Shown piece by piece: positions 25,285-33,770 of a stretch of 55,505 nt of DNA. Numbering within the stretch: position 1 is the stretch's first letter; each line of letters opens with the position of its first letter. A model generated the notes under the pieces. The model was not told where the DNA came from and made no database searches. It saw only the letters and a list, made by a program, of their open reading frames with translations. A program made the translations under genes and the position numbers. Source of the stretch: CAWELS01 sp964468205 (GTDB lineage Bacteria > Acidobacteriota > Terriglobia > Bryobacterales > Bryobacteraceae). The stretch spans positions 1 to 55,505 of the forward strand of contig CAYXVG010000048.1 in NCBI GenBank assembly GCA_964468205.1. The letters run 5' to 3'.

Positions 25285-26030
25285 GTGAAAACGGCGCGGC
25301 GATTCGTTTCGAACACGTCTCCAAGGCGTTCGGGAGTCTGGTGGTCCTGGATGACGTCAGCTTTACGATCCCGAGCGGCGAAGCCTTTTGCCTGCTGGGG
25401 CGGAGCGGTACCGGCAAAAGCGTGACACTCAAGCAATTGCTTGGTCTCATCAAGCCGGATCAGGGGCGGATCTTTATCGAAGGCGAGGAGATTACGGGCC
25501 TCGAGGGAGAACCGCTCTCGCGCATCCGGAAGCGTATCGGCTACTTGTTCCAGTATTCCGCGCTGTTCGACTCGATTTCCGTTGGCGAGAACGTCGCCTT
25601 CCCTTTGCGGCGGCACACAAAGCTTTCCAATGCGGAGATTCGGGAGCGCGTTCATCACCGGCTCGAGCAGGTCGGGCTCGAAAACGAGTACGACAAGATG
25701 CCCGCAGACATGTCCGGCGGCATGCGCAAGAGGGCGGGTCTTGCCAGGGCGCTTGCGCTCGATCCGTCAATCCTGTTGGTCGACGAGCCGAGTAGCGGCC
25801 TCGACCCGATCACCTCGGAGGAAATCGATCAGCTCCTGCTCGACCTGAAGGAGCAACAGGGTACCACCCTTGTGGTGGTCACGCACAACATTCCGAGCGC
25901 CCGGCGGATCGGAGACGAACTGGCCATGCTGGAAAGCGGTAAGATCCTCGCCCGCGGCACGGCGGATGAGATGGAAGAAAGCGAGCATGAAACCGTTCGC
26001 CGGTTCATGACAATTCGGGGAGGAACCTGA
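25281..26030 (+). CDS. mlaF: MlaF-type ABC transporter ATP-binding protein
   Basis: 249-residue ATPase. Walker A is GRSGTGKS (residues 40-47), the Q-loop lies near YLFQYSALFDS, the ABC signature is MSGGMRKRAGLARAL, Walker B is ILLVDEPSSGLDP and the H-loop is VTHN. The 'SGGMRKR' signature is typical of the Mla/Ttg2A group. It energises the MlaE permease for lipid transport. Its start overlaps mlaE by 4 bp and the MCE gene follows after 3 bp, so this is one transcriptional unit. Confidence 0.94.
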   Translation: MSENGAAIRFEHVSKAFGSLVVLDDVSFTIPSGEAFCLLGRSGTGKSVTLKQLLGLIKPDQGRIFIEGEEITGLEGEPLSRIRKRIGYLFQYSALFDSISVGENVAFPLRRHTKLSNAEIRERVHHRLEQVGLENEYDKMPADMSGGMRKRAGLARALALDPSILLVDEPSSGLDPITSEEIDQLLLDLKEQQGTTLVVVTHNIPSARRIGDELAMLESGKILARGTADEMEESEHETVRRFMTIRGGT

Positions 26031-26033
26031 CCT

Positions 26034-27464
26034 ATGAATGCGTCGCGGCAACTGCTGGTCGGCCTGTTTCTTGCTGGAGGTATCTTGTTGTTCGCCGTGG
26101 GGCTGTTCTGGATCGGCGACCGCCGGCTGATGTTCGCCGATCACATCGTGCTCAACACCGGATTTTACAATCTCAGCGGCCTGCAAAACGGGGCCAAGGT
26201 TCGGGTCTCCGGTGTAGATGCGGGCGAGGTGCTTCAGATTACGGTCCCGCCCGATCCGGAAGCGAAGTTCCGGGTCGAGTTCCGTGTCCTCGAGAAGTTC
26301 CGGCCGATTTTGCGCACGGATTCGGTGGCAACAATCCAGACCGAGGGGTTAGTCGGCAATATGATCCTTCAAGTCGGCGCCGGTAGCAGCGAGGGAACTC
26401 CGGTTAGCTCGGGCGACACTATCCAGAGCCGTGAGCCGGTCGAGCTGAGCGACATGGTGCAGCAGGCCAGCGATACCGTTGAGACTATCCATGAGGCGGT
26501 TCTCGATGTCAAGAAGCAATTGGACTACTCGCTGACGCAGGTAACGGATCTCGCGACCGAGACTGGTGAGGTTATCGTCGAGGTTTCCCGTCATCTCGAA
26601 CGGTTCGTCACCACCGGCAACCGGGTCACCGATGATGTGCAGGCGATCGTCGAACGGGTACGCCAAGGCGAAGGAACGGTCGGCCGGCTGATGAACGACC
26701 CGGAGCTTTATGAGAACCTCAAGGGCACGATTGACGAGGTGGAGCAGGCCGCCGCCAACATCCGTGAATCCACCGAAAAAGCGAACACGCTATTGGCGGA
26801 GTTCAAATCCAGCGGCGCCATAGAGGATGTGTCCGGAGCCATCGAGAATGTCCGCGAGATCACCGATCAGGCCAAGCAGGCCTTCGCAGAGCTTCGTCCG
26901 AAAGGCGAGCCTGGAGAAGCCGGGACAATGGCGGATTTGCAGGCCACGATCACCAATGCCCGCGAAGCGACCGCGGACCTGGCCGAAAACATGGAGGCGT
27001 TGAAGCGCAATTTCCTTTTGCGGGGATTCTTCAAAGGCCGCGGTTTCTATGATATGGCCGAGCTCAGCCTCGATGAGTACCTCTCAGGCGAATTTGCGCC
27101 GAAACGCGACCGGCGCCGCACCTGGCTTCACTTGAGCGAGGTATTCGTTCCTGGCTCCGAACCAGAACTTTCCGAAGAAGGCAGGAAGAAGCTGGATGAG
27201 ATCATGGCCGGGTATCTAGTCTATGCGCCAACAACGCCGTTGATGGTGGAAGGATATTCCGCCCCCGGTGAAGGAACCGAGGAATTCATGCACTCGCGGA
27301 TGCGGGCCGCAGTGGTGCGGCGGCATCTCTTGGACAAGTACGATCTCAAACCGAACTATGTCGGCCTGATGCCGATGGGCGCCCGTGAATCGGATGGTCC
27401 CGGCGAAGGCTACTGGGAGGGCGTGGCTGTCATCTACTTCCCCGAGAAAGAAAAAGACAAATGA
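26034..27464 (+). CDS. MCE-domain lipid-transport protein with C-terminal OmpA-like domain
   Basis: 476-residue protein. One N-terminal transmembrane helix (about 7-26) anchors it in the inner membrane. An MCE/MlaD domain follows (about 38-118, with LQNGAKVRVSGVDAGEV and TEGLVGNMILQVG), then a long helical, coiled-coil-rich region (about 135-345) and a C-terminal domain (about 380-470) that resembles OmpA/MotB-type peptidoglycan-binding folds (ELSEEGRKKLDEIM, MVEGYSAPGEGTEE, SRMRAAVVRRHLL, PMGARE). MlaD proteins of Proteobacteria lack such an extension. It would bind lipid for the MlaE/F transporter, and the OmpA-like part may hold it to peptidoglycan. The OmpA assignment is by eye. Confidence 0.85.
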   Translation: MNASRQLLVGLFLAGGILLFAVGLFWIGDRRLMFADHIVLNTGFYNLSGLQNGAKVRVSGVDAGEVLQITVPPDPEAKFRVEFRVLEKFRPILRTDSVATIQTEGLVGNMILQVGAGSSEGTPVSSGDTIQSREPVELSDMVQQASDTVETIHEAVLDVKKQLDYSLTQVTDLATETGEVIVEVSRHLERFVTTGNRVTDDVQAIVERVRQGEGTVGRLMNDPELYENLKGTIDEVEQAAANIRESTEKANTLLAEFKSSGAIEDVSGAIENVREITDQAKQAFAELRPKGEPGEAGTMADLQATITNAREATADLAENMEALKRNFLLRGFFKGRGFYDMAELSLDEYLSGEFAPKRDRRRTWLHLSEVFVPGSEPELSEEGRKKLDEIMAGYLVYAPTTPLMVEGYSAPGEGTEEFMHSRMRAAVVRRHLLDKYDLKPNYVGLMPMGARESDGPGEGYWEGVAVIYFPEKEKDK

Positions 27465-27530
27465 CGCGCCACTCCGTACTCAACTTGTTGAAACGGAGGG
27501 TGGCGGGAAGGCTTGGAAGGAGGATCGAAA

Positions 27531-27821
27531 ATGAGTGAAAGAGATGCATACGTAGAGAAGCTGAAAGCGGAAATCGATGAGTGGAACGCCGAACTGGACA
27601 AACTCGATGCCAAGGCGAGGCAGGCCAGCGGAGACGTGAAGATCAAGTACGAAGCGCAGATTACGGAGCTCCGCCGGGAGCGCGATAACCTGCGGGCGAA
27701 GCTTGTAGAGGCCCAAGAAGCGGGCGAAGACGCCTGGCAGCATCTGAAGGACGGACTCGACAAGGCCTGGGACAACCTGAAAAGCGGTTTTGAAAGGGCC
27801 GCTTCACGGCTGAAAGAGTAA
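27531..27821 (+). CDS. Small coiled-coil protein
   Basis: 96-residue, highly charged, almost entirely helical protein (heptad-like KLKAEIDEWNAELDKLDAKA and ITELRRERDNLRAKL), with an amphipathic C-terminal half (AWQHLKDGLDKAWDNLKSG). It lacks a signal peptide and cysteines and resembles the short coiled-coil 'stress-response' proteins of cyanobacteria and Proteobacteria, with no known activity. A strong Shine-Dalgarno (GGAAGGAGG) sits 7 nt before the ATG at 27531, which fixes the start. It lies 66 bp after the MCE gene and could be the last gene of that operon. Confidence 0.75.
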   Translation: MSERDAYVEKLKAEIDEWNAELDKLDAKARQASGDVKIKYEAQITELRRERDNLRAKLVEAQEAGEDAWQHLKDGLDKAWDNLKSGFERAASRLKE

Positions 27822-27879
27822 GCTCCACCGCAGGCCGGCGACCCGCGTGCGACGGCGCTTGATATGGCAACATGACGAT

Positions 27880-29301
27880 ATGCGATTGTCCCGGTTCTGC
27901 GCCGTCGCGGCGCTCGCCGTCACCACCCTGCAGGCCGTTGACTGGCCCCGATTCCGTGGTCCGAATGGGTCTGGCGTTGCACAAACGTCAGGGTTGCCGG
28001 TGGAGTTCGGGCCGGGCCGTAACATAGCCTGGAAAACCGAGATCCCCGCCGGCTATTCGTCGCCAGTTGTGACCCGGAAGCACATCTTCGTTACCGGATA
28101 CGACGGCGAGACCGGACTTCTGACGATCTGCCTGGACCGGCGGAACGGAAAAGAGATCTGGAGAAGACTGGCTCCGAAGACACTGGAAGAGAAAGCGAAA
28201 GGTCCGAACAGTCCCGCGGCGCCCAGCCCGGCAACCGACGGCAAAAACGTCTATGTATTCTTCGAAGCGTTTGGATTGCTCTCGTATTCTCCAGCCGGCG
28301 AAGAGCGCTGGCGGATGCCTCTTGGGCCATTCAATACCCCCTACGGCCTGGGTTCATCGCCGGTGATCGAAGGCGAGACGCTGCTATTGGTTTGCGACCA
28401 GGACACGGGTTCGTTTCTGCTAGCGGTCGACAAGGATACCGGGAAGCAGAGGTGGAGATCAGAGCGGCCGCGGGCCACCCACGGCTTCTCCTCTCCGGTG
28501 GTGTACCAGCCGGACGGATCTGGGGCCCAGGTTCTCGTTTCCGGATCGTTCGAACTAATGGCCTACTCGCTGGCGTCCGGTGAGCCGGTCTGGCGCTTGA
28601 AGGGCATGGCATGGCAGGCGAAGTCGCACCCGGTGATCGGGCCGGATGGGACGGTCTATCTCCACTCCTGGATGGCTTCGCCAGCGGAAATGGGGTTCCC
28701 CTCGAAGCTTCCGCCCTACCAGGACCTCCTCTCGGGCAACGATGCGAACAAGGACGGAAAGCTAGCAAAAGACGAAATCCCGGACGAGGAATTGCGGAAG
28801 TTCTGGTTCCTGTTCGATCTCGACAAGGACGGCTACCTGAGCGAGCCGGATTGGGCAGCCTATGAAGAACGCAATTACGCCAAGAACGGTCTATTCGCGA
28901 TCCGGCCGCGAGGCTCGGGCGACCTGACGACGGAGGCGATCCACTGGGTCTACACCAAGTCCTTGCCAAACATCCCGTCGCCGCTGCTCTACGAGAACAT
29001 ACTCTACGTGTTGAAGGAAGGCGGGATTTTGACTGCGCTCGACCCCGGGACCGGCAAGGTCCTGAAGCAGGGCCGCGTCGACGGCGCGCTCGACGCCTAC
29101 TTCGCCTCGCCGGTGGCCGCTGATGGGAAGATCTATACGGCGAGCAAGGAAGGCAAGGTGGCAGTGTTAAGGCCCGGCGCCGAGTGGGAGGTTCTGCAGG
29201 TAAACGAGTTCGGGGAGGAGATCTGGGCGACTCCGGCGATTGCGGACGGGCATATGTATGTCAGGACGCAGGAAGCCCTCTATTGCTTTCCCGGTCGCTG
29301 A
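27880..29301 (+). CDS. Secreted PQQ-like beta-propeller protein with EF-hand insertion
   Basis: 473-residue protein with a signal peptide (residues 1-18) followed by DWPRFRGPNGSG, the usual opening of PQQ-binding-like (WD40-like) propeller proteins of Planctomycetes and Acidobacteria. Blade repeats such as LDRRNGKEIWRR, VDKDTGKQRWRS and YSLASGEPVWRL are visible. Two canonical EF-hand loops are inserted between blades: D288-x-N-x-D-G-K to E299 and D313-x-D-x-D-G-Y to D324. Members are not usually quinoprotein dehydrogenases; most lack known function. The ATG at 27880 was chosen because it begins the signal peptide. The gene is convergent with a sulfatase. Confidence 0.85.
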   Translation: MRLSRFCAVAALAVTTLQAVDWPRFRGPNGSGVAQTSGLPVEFGPGRNIAWKTEIPAGYSSPVVTRKHIFVTGYDGETGLLTICLDRRNGKEIWRRLAPKTLEEKAKGPNSPAAPSPATDGKNVYVFFEAFGLLSYSPAGEERWRMPLGPFNTPYGLGSSPVIEGETLLLVCDQDTGSFLLAVDKDTGKQRWRSERPRATHGFSSPVVYQPDGSGAQVLVSGSFELMAYSLASGEPVWRLKGMAWQAKSHPVIGPDGTVYLHSWMASPAEMGFPSKLPPYQDLLSGNDANKDGKLAKDEIPDEELRKFWFLFDLDKDGYLSEPDWAAYEERNYAKNGLFAIRPRGSGDLTTEAIHWVYTKSLPNIPSPLLYENILYVLKEGGILTALDPGTGKVLKQGRVDGALDAYFASPVAADGKIYTASKEGKVAVLRPGAEWEVLQVNEFGEEIWATPAIADGHMYVRTQEALYCFPGR

Positions 29302-29317
29302 TTCTCTGGGCATGCAG

Positions 29318-30838
29318 CTAGTCAGCTTCCCTGACCTTCGGCATATTATCGACAAACCCGGCGCCGTCACGGCGCAGTTCGGCAATTGCCAGTTCCCGCA
29401 ACCGCAGCAAGGTTTTCCGGTGCTCCGGCTGCACCGCGAGATTGTCGAGTTCCTCGGGGTCGGCTTCCATGTCGTAGAGTTCCTCGAGATCCTGAACCAG
29501 CGGGCGGATGTATTTGTACTTCCCTTCGCGCAGCATCACATACCAAGGTATTCCCCCGTGAAAGGCGCCTTCGCCAGCCGGAATGATGTTGGTAGCGGAC
29601 CCATACTTCTGGCCGGTTGCGGTTAGGAGCATCGGATGCGGCCAGTCCGCTTGGGGATCTTCCAGCAGTGGCGTCAGGTCGTTGCCGTGCATTTCCCAAG
29701 GGAGGTCGATGCCCGCGAAACTGAAGATGGTGGGGACAATGTCCACGCCGCCGACCGGATAGTCGCAGACGGCCCCTGCTTTCACGCGGCCGGGGAACAC
29801 GATGGCCATGGGTGACCGGATGTTGGCATCGTAGGCGGCGATTTTTGTTCCGCGGAAGCCGTGCTGGCCCCAGGCGAGTCCCTGGTCAGCAGTGAAGATA
29901 ATGAGCGTGTTCTCGCGCTGGCCGGAGTCGTCGAGCGCCTGCAGAACCCGCGCGATCCCCTCGTCGAGCCCACGCACCACCTGGTGATAGCGCCGGACCT
30001 CCTGGTTCAGCGTTCTCCCGCGGAACAGTGGCGTGCCGTCCGGACCCTTTTGCCAGTGGTTGATATGCTGCGCCCATTCCGGTTTCCCCGGCCGCGGGCC
30101 GAAGATATCCGCCGGGGTCTCGAAATCGATGCCGGGATAGTCATCCATGTGCCGGTCCGCGGGAGTGAACGGGCTGTGCGCGGCGCCATAGCAGAGCCAA
30201 AGGTACCAGGGCTTGTCCGAGTCCCGGCCCTCGCCCTTGATCAGGTCCACCGCCCAGTCCGTGTATTGGTCAGTGGAGTACCTCGTGAGGATCTCCGTCT
30301 TGCCGCCCTGGTAGGTGATGGGCTGGTCGTAGTAGTAGTTCTGGTTGGTCTCGGTGTATTTCGGGCGGTTCCAGACAATCTGGAAGTCCCAGTCGCGGCC
30401 ATGGCCGGTATCAACGCCGGTGTGCCACTTGCCGATATGGGCGGTGAAGTAGCCGTTTTCGCGGAAGACGCGCGGCCAGAACGGGCACTTCTCGGGATCG
30501 TAGGCGCTGCCGGGATACGGTCCCTCCATCCGCATGCTCTCCACGCCGAACTGGTGGTGACCGGTTAGCAACGTGGCTCGGGACGGCATGCACCACGTTC
30601 CGATATACGCGTACGAGAACCGCACACCCTCGCTCGCGAGCTTGTCAATCGTCGGAGTTCTCACCCAGGGGTAGGCCTCCGGATAAGCGCTGACCGTGCG
30701 GTGGGAGTGGTCGTCGGTATAGATGAAGAGGATATTCGGGCGGTCTGATGCGCTGCTCGCCTCGGGCGGGCAGAGCACACAGAGCAGCAGCAGGCAAGAA
30801 AGCCCGGAGCACGTGTAACGGATAAGTCGCGGCGACAT
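29318..30838 (-). CDS. Secreted sulfatase (Cys-type formylglycine)
   Basis: 506-residue type I sulfatase. A signal peptide (about residues 10-30) is followed by PNILFIYTDDHS (metal-binding aspartates 42-43) and the formylglycine motif C83-M-P-S-R followed by ATLLTG; ADQGLAWGQHGFRG and GKWHTG are further active-site elements. The cysteine must be converted to formylglycine by a maturase, which is not in the window. It hydrolyses a sulfate ester, probably on a carbohydrate. The start at MSPRLIRYTC was preferred to the open frame up to 30955 because only it gives a signal peptide near the N terminus. It lies 122 bp downstream of ahcY on the same strand. Confidence 0.9.
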   Translation of the reverse strand: MSPRLIRYTCSGLSCLLLLCVLCPPEASSASDRPNILFIYTDDHSHRTVSAYPEAYPWVRTPTIDKLASEGVRFSYAYIGTWCMPSRATLLTGHHQFGVESMRMEGPYPGSAYDPEKCPFWPRVFRENGYFTAHIGKWHTGVDTGHGRDWDFQIVWNRPKYTETNQNYYYDQPITYQGGKTEILTRYSTDQYTDWAVDLIKGEGRDSDKPWYLWLCYGAAHSPFTPADRHMDDYPGIDFETPADIFGPRPGKPEWAQHINHWQKGPDGTPLFRGRTLNQEVRRYHQVVRGLDEGIARVLQALDDSGQRENTLIIFTADQGLAWGQHGFRGTKIAAYDANIRSPMAIVFPGRVKAGAVCDYPVGGVDIVPTIFSFAGIDLPWEMHGNDLTPLLEDPQADWPHPMLLTATGQKYGSATNIIPAGEGAFHGGIPWYVMLREGKYKYIRPLVQDLEELYDMEADPEELDNLAVQPEHRKTLLRLRELAIAELRRDGAGFVDNMPKVREAD

Positions 30839-30960
30839 TGCGGACACAATACCTCCTTTGCCCGGAAGCGGGTCCGGACAGGGAGAGTATACAGCAATTC
30901 GCGGCGGACAGTTCGCTCGAATGGGCAGGCGGCCGCGAGTGAGCCGTCCACCCAATGATT

Positions 30961-32388
30961 TCAGTACCGGTAATGATCCGCCTTGAAGGGGCCTTCCACC
31001 GGCACGCCGATGTACTCGGCCTGATCCTGGGTCAGCTTGGTCAGCTTCACGCCGATCTTCTCGAGGTGCAAACGGGCTACCTCTTCGTCGAGCTTCTTCG
31101 GTAGGGTGTACACTGCTGGCTGATAGGTTTCGCGGTTCCGCCAGAGATCAATCTGGGCCAGAGTCTGGTTGGCGAAGCTGTTCGACATTACGAAGCTCGG
31201 ATGGCCCGTGGCGCAGCCGAGATTCACCAGGCGGCCTTCGGCGAGGAGGAAGATCGAATGCCCGTCGGGGAATGTGTACTTGTCCACTTGGGGCTTGATG
31301 TTGGTCTTCTCAACGCCCTCGGCCTCGTTCAGCCGGTCCACCTGAATCTCGTTATCAAAGTGCCCGATGTTGCAGACAATGGCCTGGTCCTTCATGTGGG
31401 CCATGTGTTCGTACGTGATCACGTCGCGGTTGCCCGTGCAGGTCACGTAGATATCGCCGCGGCCGAGCGTTTCTTCCACCGTCGTAACCTCGTAGCCCTC
31501 CATCGAGGCCTGCAGCGCGTTGATGGGGTCGATCTCGGTGACGATGACGCGCGCTCCGAACCCGCGCAGCGACTGGGCCGAACCCTTGCCGACGTCGCCG
31601 TATCCACACACAACGGCTACCTTGCCGGCCATCATGACGTCGGTGGCCCGCTTGATACCGTCGGAAAGCGATTCGCGGCAGCCGTAGAGATTGTCGAACT
31701 TCGACTTGGTGACCGAATCGTTGACGTTAATGGCCGGAACCAGCAGCTTGCCGTCCAGCTTCATCTTGTACAGCCGGTGCACTCCGGTCGTGGTCTCCTC
31801 GGAGACGCCCTTCCATTCCTTCGCAATGTCATGCCAGCGGGTCGGGTTTTCGGCGTGGACCTTCACGAGGAGGTCCTTGATTACCTTCTCCTCATGACTG
31901 CTGGAGGGAGTGTTGACCCAATCCGAACCATTCTCGAGTTCGTAACCCTTGTGGATGAGCAGCGTGGCGTCGCCACCGTCATCCACTACCAACTGCGGGC
32001 CTTTCCCGCCCGGATGGCTGAGCGCCTGGTAGGTGCACCACCAGTATTCTTCGAGCGTTTCGCCCTTCCACGCGAAGACCGGAACGCCGGCGGCGGCGAT
32101 GGCGGCGGCGGCGTGGTCTTGGGTCGAAAAAATATTACAGCTTGCCCAGCGCACACTGGCGCCAAGATCCATCAGGGTCTCGATCAGAACCGCCGTCTGA
32201 ATGGTCATGTGAAGCGAGCCCGTGATGCGGACTCCATCGAGCGGCTTCTCCGCCGCATATTTCTCGCGGATGGCCATCAGGCCGGGCATCTCGTGCTCGG
32301 CGATGCTGATCTCTTTGCGGCCGAACTCGGCCAGAGAGATATCGGCTACCTTGTATTCGCTAGCGGTGCTCACGGTTGAGTTACTCAC
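30961..32388 (-). CDS. ahcY: S-adenosylhomocysteine hydrolase
   Basis: 475-residue cytosolic enzyme that splits S-adenosylhomocysteine into adenosine and homocysteine, relieving inhibition of methyltransferases. Conserved segments: TGSLHMTIQTAVLIETL, WASCNIFSTQDHAAAA, NVNDSVTKSKFDNLYGCRESL, the NAD fold VCGYGDVGKGSAQSL and the C-terminal DHYRY. The roughly 40-residue insertion between ELENGSDWV and GVHRLYKM is the one found in plant and many bacterial enzymes. The start is a GTG at 32388 with a GGGAGG Shine-Dalgarno at 32398-32403; the frame extends to a TTG at 32424, but that lies in the promoter and operator. Expression is probably controlled by the divergent ArsR-type gene. Confidence 0.95.
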   Translation of the reverse strand: MSNSTVSTASEYKVADISLAEFGRKEISIAEHEMPGLMAIREKYAAEKPLDGVRITGSLHMTIQTAVLIETLMDLGASVRWASCNIFSTQDHAAAAIAAAGVPVFAWKGETLEEYWWCTYQALSHPGGKGPQLVVDDGGDATLLIHKGYELENGSDWVNTPSSSHEEKVIKDLLVKVHAENPTRWHDIAKEWKGVSEETTTGVHRLYKMKLDGKLLVPAINVNDSVTKSKFDNLYGCRESLSDGIKRATDVMMAGKVAVVCGYGDVGKGSAQSLRGFGARVIVTEIDPINALQASMEGYEVTTVEETLGRGDIYVTCTGNRDVITYEHMAHMKDQAIVCNIGHFDNEIQVDRLNEAEGVEKTNIKPQVDKYTFPDGHSIFLLAEGRLVNLGCATGHPSFVMSNSFANQTLAQIDLWRNRETYQPAVYTLPKKLDEEVARLHLEKIGVKLTKLTQDQAEYIGVPVEGPFKADHYRY

Positions 32389-32409
32389 GCTCCATGTCCT
32401 CCCAGTCAG

Positions 32410-32439
32410 GTTATATATCGACAAATCTCGATATGTTGA
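32410..32439 (-). promoter_or_regulatory. Putative ahcY promoter
   Basis: On the minus strand a -35-like TCAACA (32439-32434) and a -10-like TATAAC (32415-32410) are separated by 18 bp, and the inverted repeat at 32415-32434 fills the spacer. The predicted transcript would start close to the Shine-Dalgarno, giving a very short leader. Assigned by eye. Confidence 0.4.
32415..32434. promoter_or_regulatory. Perfect inverted repeat, probable ArsR-type (SahR-like) operator
   Basis: ATATCGA (32415-32421), six bases (CAAATC), then TCGATAT (32428-32434): a perfect 7-6-7 palindrome between ahcY and the divergent ArsR-methyltransferase gene. It overlaps the -10/-35 spacer of the ahcY promoter and the -35 region of the regulator's own candidate promoter. 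ArsR-family dimers bind such AT-rich inverted repeats. That it is the operator is inferred from position and symmetry. Confidence 0.65.
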
Positions 32440-32445
32440 TAGAAT
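32418..32445 (+). promoter_or_regulatory. Putative promoter of the ArsR-methyltransferase gene
   Basis: TCGACA (32418-32423, five of six to TTGACA) and TAGAAT (32440-32445, five of six to TATAAT) are spaced by 16 bp, 15 bp before the ATG at 32461. The operator palindrome overlaps the -35 element, which would allow autoregulation. Confidence 0.35.
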
Positions 32446-32460
32446 AATACGAAGTGACTC

Positions 32461-33423
32461 ATGGCGTCAACCCTCAAATGGCTTCGACTGCTCTCCGACC
32501 CGAATCGGGTGCGCATCCTGTTGCTGCTCGAGCGGGAGGAACTCTCGGTGGCTGAATTGCAGGAGATCCTTTCGATCGGGCAGAGCACGCTCTCCACGCA
32601 CCTATCACACCTCAAGCAATCGGGGTTGGCCGAGGACCGCCGCACTGGCAAACACGTTTTCTATCGTTTGAAGACTCACCACGGCCCACAGCAGGCTCTG
32701 TTTCGGCAGCTTCTCGCACTGCTTCAACAGAGCGCGGGTGAAATCGCCGAAGCCCAGCGCGACACCGAAGCCCTGGCGTTGGTGCTCGAGAAGCGCAAGG
32801 ATCGCATTCGGGGCTACTTTGACGAGTTAGCCGGCCGCTTCGGCCGCAAATACGTCCCGGGCCGTTCGTGGAAGGGGCTGGCGGAGGCCCTGCTGCAGCT
32901 ACTACCGCCGGTTACGGTGGCCGACCTCGGCGCTGGCGAGGGCGCCGTTTCGCAACTGCTGGCGCAGCGGGCCCGGAAGGTGATCGCGGTAGATAATTCC
33001 AGAAAAATGGTCGAGTACGGAGCAACCCTCGCCCGGGAGCACGGCGTGACGAACCTGGAATACCGGCTGGGTGATCTCGAAGATCTGCCGCTCGAGGACA
33101 ATGTTGCCGACATCGCGCTCTTCAGTCAATCTCTGCACCACGCACAGCACCCGGAGCGGGCGGTCGCCGAGGCATACCGGGTATTAAAGCCTGGGGGCCG
33201 GATCGCGATACTCGATCTGGCGAAGCACCACTTTGAAGAGGCTCGGGAACTCTACGCCGACCAGTGGCTGGGATTCTCCGAAGTGGATCTCCGCCGGTTT
33301 CTCGCGGGGGCCGGCTTCACCGCGGTGCGGACTTCCATCGTCCACCGGGAAGAAGAGAGGCCGCACTTCGAAACTCTCCTGGCGGTGGGCCAGAAAAACA
33401 ACGAGACGGGAATCTCGCTCTAA
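32461..33423 (+). CDS. ArsR-family regulator fused to a SAM-dependent methyltransferase domain (SahR-like)
   Basis: 320-residue fusion. An ArsR-type winged helix occupies about residues 1-95 (LRLLSDPNRVRILLLL, LSVAELQEIL, LSTHLSHLKQSGLAEDRRTGKHVFYRL). It lacks the CxC metal site of ArsR/SmtB. A linker leads to a class I methyltransferase domain: motif I VADLGAGEG (153-161), ALFSQSLHHAQHPERA and KPGGRIAILDLAKH. Such fusions are linked with methionine-cycle control: SahR of Proteobacteria is an ArsR-family regulator responding to S-adenosylhomocysteine. The gene is divergent from ahcY (72-bp gap) with a palindromic operator between them. It may sense SAH through the methyltransferase fold; whether it is catalytically active is unknown. 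Confidence 0.88.
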   Translation: MASTLKWLRLLSDPNRVRILLLLEREELSVAELQEILSIGQSTLSTHLSHLKQSGLAEDRRTGKHVFYRLKTHHGPQQALFRQLLALLQQSAGEIAEAQRDTEALALVLEKRKDRIRGYFDELAGRFGRKYVPGRSWKGLAEALLQLLPPVTVADLGAGEGAVSQLLAQRARKVIAVDNSRKMVEYGATLAREHGVTNLEYRLGDLEDLPLEDNVADIALFSQSLHHAQHPERAVAEAYRVLKPGGRIAILDLAKHHFEEARELYADQWLGFSEVDLRRFLAGAGFTAVRTSIVHREEERPHFETLLAVGQKNNETGISL

Positions 33424-33456
33424 ATTCTGAAACCGCGATTGCCGATAGAGAGACTA

Positions 33457-33756
33457 ATGGTACCAGTGCTAAGACTGCGGGCGTCGGGGTCTCCGCTCAC
33501 ATTGCGGCTTTCCGCGCTCACCGTGCTCCTCGTGGCCGTCGCCGGGCTCTCCCTGCGGCAAATGCCGGCGTATGAAGCCGGCCGGCTATACCTGGTGGCT
33601 TTGGGGTTGTATCTCATCGCCCCGGCCGAAGTTCTCGAGAAGAGTGAACGCCGTCTCCGGTTGCTGTTCAAGCGGAGAAGGTTTATGTTAGGCACGCTCT
33701 GTATCACCTTCTCGATTGCCCTGGTGGGTCTGCAAATGGTCGTGATCGCCCTCTAA
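33457..33756 (+). CDS. Small predicted membrane protein
   Basis: 99-residue protein with three hydrophobic segments (about residues 15-35, 43-60 and 76-98) and a basic loop (RRLRLLFKRRR) between the second and third. No family recognised. It follows the ArsR-methyltransferase gene by about 30 bp in the same direction and may be co-transcribed. A TTG at 33439 in frame is an alternative start; ATG at 33457 was preferred, with only a weak GAGAG upstream. The gene call itself is moderately uncertain. Confidence 0.5.
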   Translation: MVPVLRLRASGSPLTLRLSALTVLLVAVAGLSLRQMPAYEAGRLYLVALGLYLIAPAEVLEKSERRLRLLFKRRRFMLGTLCITFSIALVGLQMVVIAL

Positions 33757-33770
33757 ACGCTGGCTGGCGG

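Noticed and set aside
30839..30955. N-terminal extension of the CMPSR sulfatase
   Set aside because: Places the signal peptide 40 residues into the protein; the internal ATG at 30838 gives a normal secretion signal.
32389..32460. SAH riboswitch upstream of ahcY
   Set aside because: The predicted leader is far too short for a riboswitch, and the palindrome with a divergent ArsR-type gene explains control better.
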